Of a stretch of 33,720 bases of DNA, positions 30,584 through 33,720 are shown piece by piece. The stretch's first letter is position 1. Each line of letters starts with the position of its first letter. Source of the DNA: an uncultured Prevotellaceae bacterium (GTDB lineage: Bacteria > Bacteroidota > Bacteroidia > Bacteroidales > Bacteroidaceae); assembly GCA_900321835.1 (NCBI GenBank), contig ONXQ01000015.1:1-33720 (forward strand). The letters are read 5' to 3'. A program made the translations under genes and the position numbers. The notes beneath the pieces were generated by a model that was given only the letters and a program-made list of their open reading frames with translations, was not told the DNA's origin and made no database searches.

Positions 30584-33505
30584 CTATGCCATCTGCACGA
30601 TGCCCTCCTTGCGCATACCGTCCATCTTAATGGTGAGTGGACGGTCGAGGCGGACGTGGCGCACATGCTCCGTCTCGTGGACGGCAGGCAGGTCGTTGAG
30701 CAGCGACTGGCGGTAGATGCCGTCGCCGAGAAAGTCGTTGACCGTGAAGTAGCCGACGCCGAACGAGGTAAGGTTCTGGAAGAAATGGGTGCCTTGCGAG
30801 GGATCGACGCGATAGTTCTGCAGTCCGGCCTCGACGATGACGCGGGCTGCCGAGATGGCAGGCCACTTCACCGGGACACCCAGCCAGGGGTCGCTCGAAC
30901 CCCAGCGTCCGGGACCGACGAGCACATAGCCGTGGTTGTCGGGACCTGCCTCGAGGAAGGTGCGGTTGATGCGTTCAATCTCCTCTGCAATGGCGGGGTT
31001 GTTGGAGGCGGAGTAGATGCTTTCGCCCGTGGCTGGGTCGGCCGTCTTGACATAGACAATGTCCTGCACGTCGGTGAGGATGCCGTGGCCGATGGCGTTG
31101 TGCGAACGGATGAGGGCGTCGTCGTCGCTCAGCAGCGTGATGTCCTCGTCGAGTGCCATCTTGTTGTCCACCATTGGACGAATCTGCAACAGGTACAGTT
31201 CGCCGGTGCGGTCGGGATGGAGCGCGACGGCGAGTTCGATTTCGACCGGACGCCGCATCTCCTGCTGGCCGTACTTCATTGAGAGGCTGAGCAGTTCGGG
31301 CAGAGGGAAGACACCCTGCTGCAGCACGCCGCAGAAGGTGATGACCTTGCGTCCGCCTTCGTAGATGCCGTCGCGAATCACCTGGTCGTAGGGGTCGAAA
31401 GTCGAGGCGATGAACTGCAGGGCGTTGTCCTTGTCCGCCTCGCGGACGGGCAGACGCAGGAGGTTGAATCCGTCGTCGGTGGAGAAATGGTCGGCCATGT
31501 TCTTGAGGTCGAGGGCGTAGAAGCGCGTCTGCGTCTCGCGCAGCGCCATGTCGAGTTCCGACGTCTGCAGCACCTGATGGGGATGGGCAGGGCAGACGCG
31601 CAGCGAGAGTCCGCCATCGACGATGTATTTGCCCAGTCCCAGCGCCAGGTTGACGATGCCTTCGTCGGCACGTTCGTCGCCGATGGGGTAGTAGTTGACC
31701 GAACGGGCCACACCCGAAATCTGCGGATAGAAGCGGTCGCCGTACTGTGTGCCGACCACCTCTTGCAGAATGACGGCCATCTTCTCCTGGTCGATGACGT
31801 TCGACGTAGCAGCCATGTAGTCCTTCGACGCACGGTAGAAGACGCTGGCATACACCGCCTTGACCGCATCGCTGAGCATGTGCAGCCGCAGGTATTTGTC
31901 GTCGGCGTAGGGCACCATGTACGTCGAGTAGATGCCGGCGAAGGGCTGGTAGTGGCTGTCCTCCAGGAGCGACGACGAACGGATGGCAATCGGTTTGCGC
32001 ACCACTTCGAGGAACGTCATCAGGTCGTCTGCCAGACGTTCCGGCAGCCGGGCACGCAGGAAGTATTGCAGGATTTCGGCGTCGGGCAGGTCGCTCAGCG
32101 CTATCTGATAGAGTTCGTTGGTGTCCATGAATTCGTCGAAGATGTCGGTGCAGAGCACCACCGTCTTCGGAATCATGACGTGGGCACGGTCGAAGGCGTT
32201 GAGGTCGGGATGTCGCTTGATGATGTGGTCAATGAAGGCAATGCCGCGACCCTTGCCGCCGAGCGAGCCGTCGCCGATGCGCTGGAAGTTGGAGTAGGAG
32301 TCGAAGCGGTCGCGTTGGAAGACAGCCACGACGCCCTGGTTCTTCATTTTTCGGTAGGCCACGATGGCGTCGAAGATGATCTGACGGTGCGCATCGACGT
32401 CCTGCAGTGTGTGCCACGTGATGCGGCGCAGAAATTCGCTGATGGGAAAGAGGGCACGCGAACCGAGCCAGCGGCTCACGTTGTTGCGCGAGACGTGGTA
32501 GAGGAGCGACTCGCGCGGCAAGGTGAAGATGTTGTCCTGCAGGTCCTTCAGGTTGCGGATGCGCGCCACTTCTTCCATCGTCCTGGGGTCGCGGAAGATG
32601 AAGTCGCCAAAGCCGAAATAGTTGCTGATGAGGTGGCGCAAATCGACGTTCATCTTCTTCGAGTTCTTGTCGATGAACGATGCGCCGCACTGGCGGGCCA
32701 GACTCTCGTTCTCAGCCTCCGACGACTCCATGATGAGGGGCACATACTCGTCGGCGGCACGGATGGCCGAGAGCAGGTCGAAACCTGCGTGTTCGTCTTT
32801 CACGCCGCCGCGCGGAAAGCGGCAGTCGCTGATGACGCCGAGCACATTGTCGCGGTGGCGCTCATACATGTCCCACGCCTCCTCGTAGGTGCGGGCCAGC
32901 ACAATCTTCGGGCGTCCGCGCATTCGCAGCGTCTCCAGTTGGGAGTTCAGCGCCTCGGTGGCAAACTCGAGGCTCTGCTGCAGCACAAACTTGTAGAGGT
33001 TGGGCAGGATGGAGGAGTAGAAGCGGATGCCGTCCTCGACGAGCAGAATCATCTGCACGCCTGCCTCGATGTCGTGCTCGAGGTTCATCTTGTCCTCAAT
33101 CAGTTTGATGATGGAGAGCAGCAGGTCGGTGTTGCCCAGCCAGCAGAACACGTATTCAAAGATGGAGAGATCCTCGTGCTGCATCCGTTTGGTGATGCCG
33201 TGCGAGAAAGGGGTGAGCACGACGATGGGCACCTGCGGATGCTGTACCTTGATGCTGCGGGCGATGTCGAACACGTCGTTGTTGTCCGTTCCCGGCATAC
33301 AGATGACGAGTTCAAAACTCGTGCGCGCCAGTTCCTTCTCCGCCTCCTCCTGCGAGGCCACCTGCACGAAGCGCGGTGGGTAGCGCAGACCCAGTTTGGA
33401 GTATTCGTCGAAGATTTTCTCATCGACGCGCACATTGAAGATGCGCCGCCGCATGAGGTCGATGAAGTTGGTGTCGTGCAGGACGACGGGAGTGTTTGTG
33501 GGCAT
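30584..33505 (-). CDS. Tandem receiver-like domains fused to a PPDK/PEP-synthase-type ATP-grasp domain
   Basis: A 973-residue cytoplasmic protein. Residues about 1-140 resemble a receiver fold with the phosphoacceptor Asp lost (LVICMPGTDNND). Residues about 150-285 form a second receiver with ILLVEDG (Glu157, Asp158), VISDCRFPRGG (candidate phosphoacceptor Asp227) and FIDKN (Lys280). From about 405 a pyruvate-phosphate-dikinase-type ATP-binding domain follows: GDGSLGGKGRGIAF, KPIAIRSSSLLEDS, QPFAGIYSTYM, and late LYLLQIRPM. The swivelling phosphohistidine domain (usual TSHAA motif) and the PEP/pyruvate barrel are not seen, so it is unlikely to make PEP itself. Similar 'PEP/pyruvate-binding domain' proteins are known in Bacteroidetes without a role. 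It is monocistronic, starting at the ATG at 33505 with GGAG/AAGGA upstream. Confidence 0.8.
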   Translation of the reverse strand: MPTNTPVVLHDTNFIDLMRRRIFNVRVDEKIFDEYSKLGLRYPPRFVQVASQEEAEKELARTSFELVICMPGTDNNDVFDIARSIKVQHPQVPIVVLTPFSHGITKRMQHEDLSIFEYVFCWLGNTDLLLSIIKLIEDKMNLEHDIEAGVQMILLVEDGIRFYSSILPNLYKFVLQQSLEFATEALNSQLETLRMRGRPKIVLARTYEEAWDMYERHRDNVLGVISDCRFPRGGVKDEHAGFDLLSAIRAADEYVPLIMESSEAENESLARQCGASFIDKNSKKMNVDLRHLISNYFGFGDFIFRDPRTMEEVARIRNLKDLQDNIFTLPRESLLYHVSRNNVSRWLGSRALFPISEFLRRITWHTLQDVDAHRQIIFDAIVAYRKMKNQGVVAVFQRDRFDSYSNFQRIGDGSLGGKGRGIAFIDHIIKRHPDLNAFDRAHVMIPKTVVLCTDIFDEFMDTNELYQIALSDLPDAEILQYFLRARLPERLADDLMTFLEVVRKPIAIRSSSLLEDSHYQPFAGIYSTYMVPYADDKYLRLHMLSDAVKAVYASVFYRASKDYMAATSNVIDQEKMAVILQEVVGTQYGDRFYPQISGVARSVNYYPIGDERADEGIVNLALGLGKYIVDGGLSLRVCPAHPHQVLQTSELDMALRETQTRFYALDLKNMADHFSTDDGFNLLRLPVREADKDNALQFIASTFDPYDQVIRDGIYEGGRKVITFCGVLQQGVFPLPELLSLSMKYGQQEMRRPVEIELAVALHPDRTGELYLLQIRPMVDNKMALDEDITLLSDDDALIRSHNAIGHGILTDVQDIVYVKTADPATGESIYSASNNPAIAEEIERINRTFLEAGPDNHGYVLVGPGRWGSSDPWLGVPVKWPAISAARVIVEAGLQNYRVDPSQGTHFFQNLTSFGVGYFTVNDFLGDGIYRQSLLNDLPAVHETEHVRHVRLDRPLTIKMDGMRKEGIVQMA

Positions 33506-33548
33506 GGGTATTCCTTCTCCTCAGACATATATCGTCTATTTATTGATG

Positions 33549-33580
33549 CAAAGTTAAGGAAAACCCGACAAACCGCCAAA
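33549..33580 (-). promoter_or_regulatory. Promoter of the receiver/ATP-grasp gene
   Basis: On the minus strand: TTTG at 33580-33577, 20-bp spacer, TAACTTTG at 33556-33549. The leader before the ATG at 33505 is about 40 nt. Confidence 0.75.
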
Positions 33581-33632
33581 CAAATCCCCACTTTTCACCC
33601 CGTCACAATCCCCGACCGACAACTATAACGCC

Positions 33633-33720
33633 TGAGCGCTTGGAAAAAAACGTCTGAGCGCTCAGACGAAAACGTCCGAGCGCTCGGAAGAAAATTTCTG
33701 AGCGCTCAGAGCCTTAACGC
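33633..33720. repeat. 22-bp phased AGCGCT array, locus D, running to the window edge
   Basis: Units begin at 33633, 33655, 33677 and 33699 (TGAGCGCTTGG, TGAGCGCTCAG, CGAGCGCTCGG, TGAGCGCTCAG), exactly 22 bp apart. The sequence then reads GAGCCTTAACGC, similar to the start of the conserved flank at loci A and C, and is cut by the window end. It lies upstream of the receiver/ATP-grasp promoter. Confidence 0.9.

Noticed and set aside
31487-33628. 713-codon plus-strand frame opposite the receiver/ATP-grasp gene
   Set aside because: Antisense shadow; runs through the promoter and has no domain similarity.

Overview
The window looks like a chromosomal segment of a Bacteroidales bacterium, most likely Prevotellaceae. 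Four things point there. At least ten genes are preceded by the Bacteroidetes-type promoter (TAnnTTTG at -7, often with TTTG 19-20 bp upstream), and most lack a Shine-Dalgarno sequence. There is a hybrid two-component system (HTCS) regulator. Several secreted proteins end in a 'YDLQGRRV...GIYI..GKKV' tail resembling the type IX secretion (T9SS) sorting domain. The DNA is GC-rich apart from one AT-rich island. No tRNA, rRNA, CRISPR array, integrase or transposase was seen.

Layout. 1-6 kb: a Na/Pi cotransporter with a PhoU-like tail, a two-gene operon of secreted proteins (a sorting-tail protein and an HExxH metalloprotease) and a BASS-type transporter, all on the minus strand. 6-12 kb: recG with an unusual in-frame insert, then a large secreted GH2 beta-galactosidase. 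12-18.6 kb: two hexameric-type glutamate dehydrogenases with different coenzyme-site motifs, pointing away from the flanks and towards each other, separated by a 2.6 kb AT-rich island of unknown genes and comF. 18.8-26.6 kb: a carbohydrate cluster of an apparently catalysis-less GH51-like protein, a divergent secreted helical-barrel enzyme and an HTCS sensor-regulator. 26.8-30.4 kb: rmlA, a divergent YafQ-type toxin-antitoxin pair, and an overlapping radical SAM / Gfo-Idh-MocA pair. 30.6-33.5 kb: a large protein with two receiver-like domains fused to a PPDK-type ATP-grasp domain.

The strongest unexplained signal lies between the genes. Four loci (8.3, 18.7, 26.7 and 33.65 kb) each hold exactly four copies of an 11-bp near-palindrome centred on AGCGCT, with unit starts exactly 22 bp apart (about two helical turns). 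Two further loci carry a three-unit AT-rich sister (AAGTGCTT/AAGCACTT), and one more carries the spacer at the same 22-bp period. Separately, degenerate 7-bp tandem repeats occur in three intergenic regions. A two-hairpin repeat appears to have inserted in frame into both recG and the HTCS gene.

Carbohydrate use is the clearest functional theme: GH2, GH51-like protein, helical-barrel enzyme and HTCS. There is no SusC/SusD pair in view, so any polysaccharide utilisation locus here would be incomplete or dispersed.
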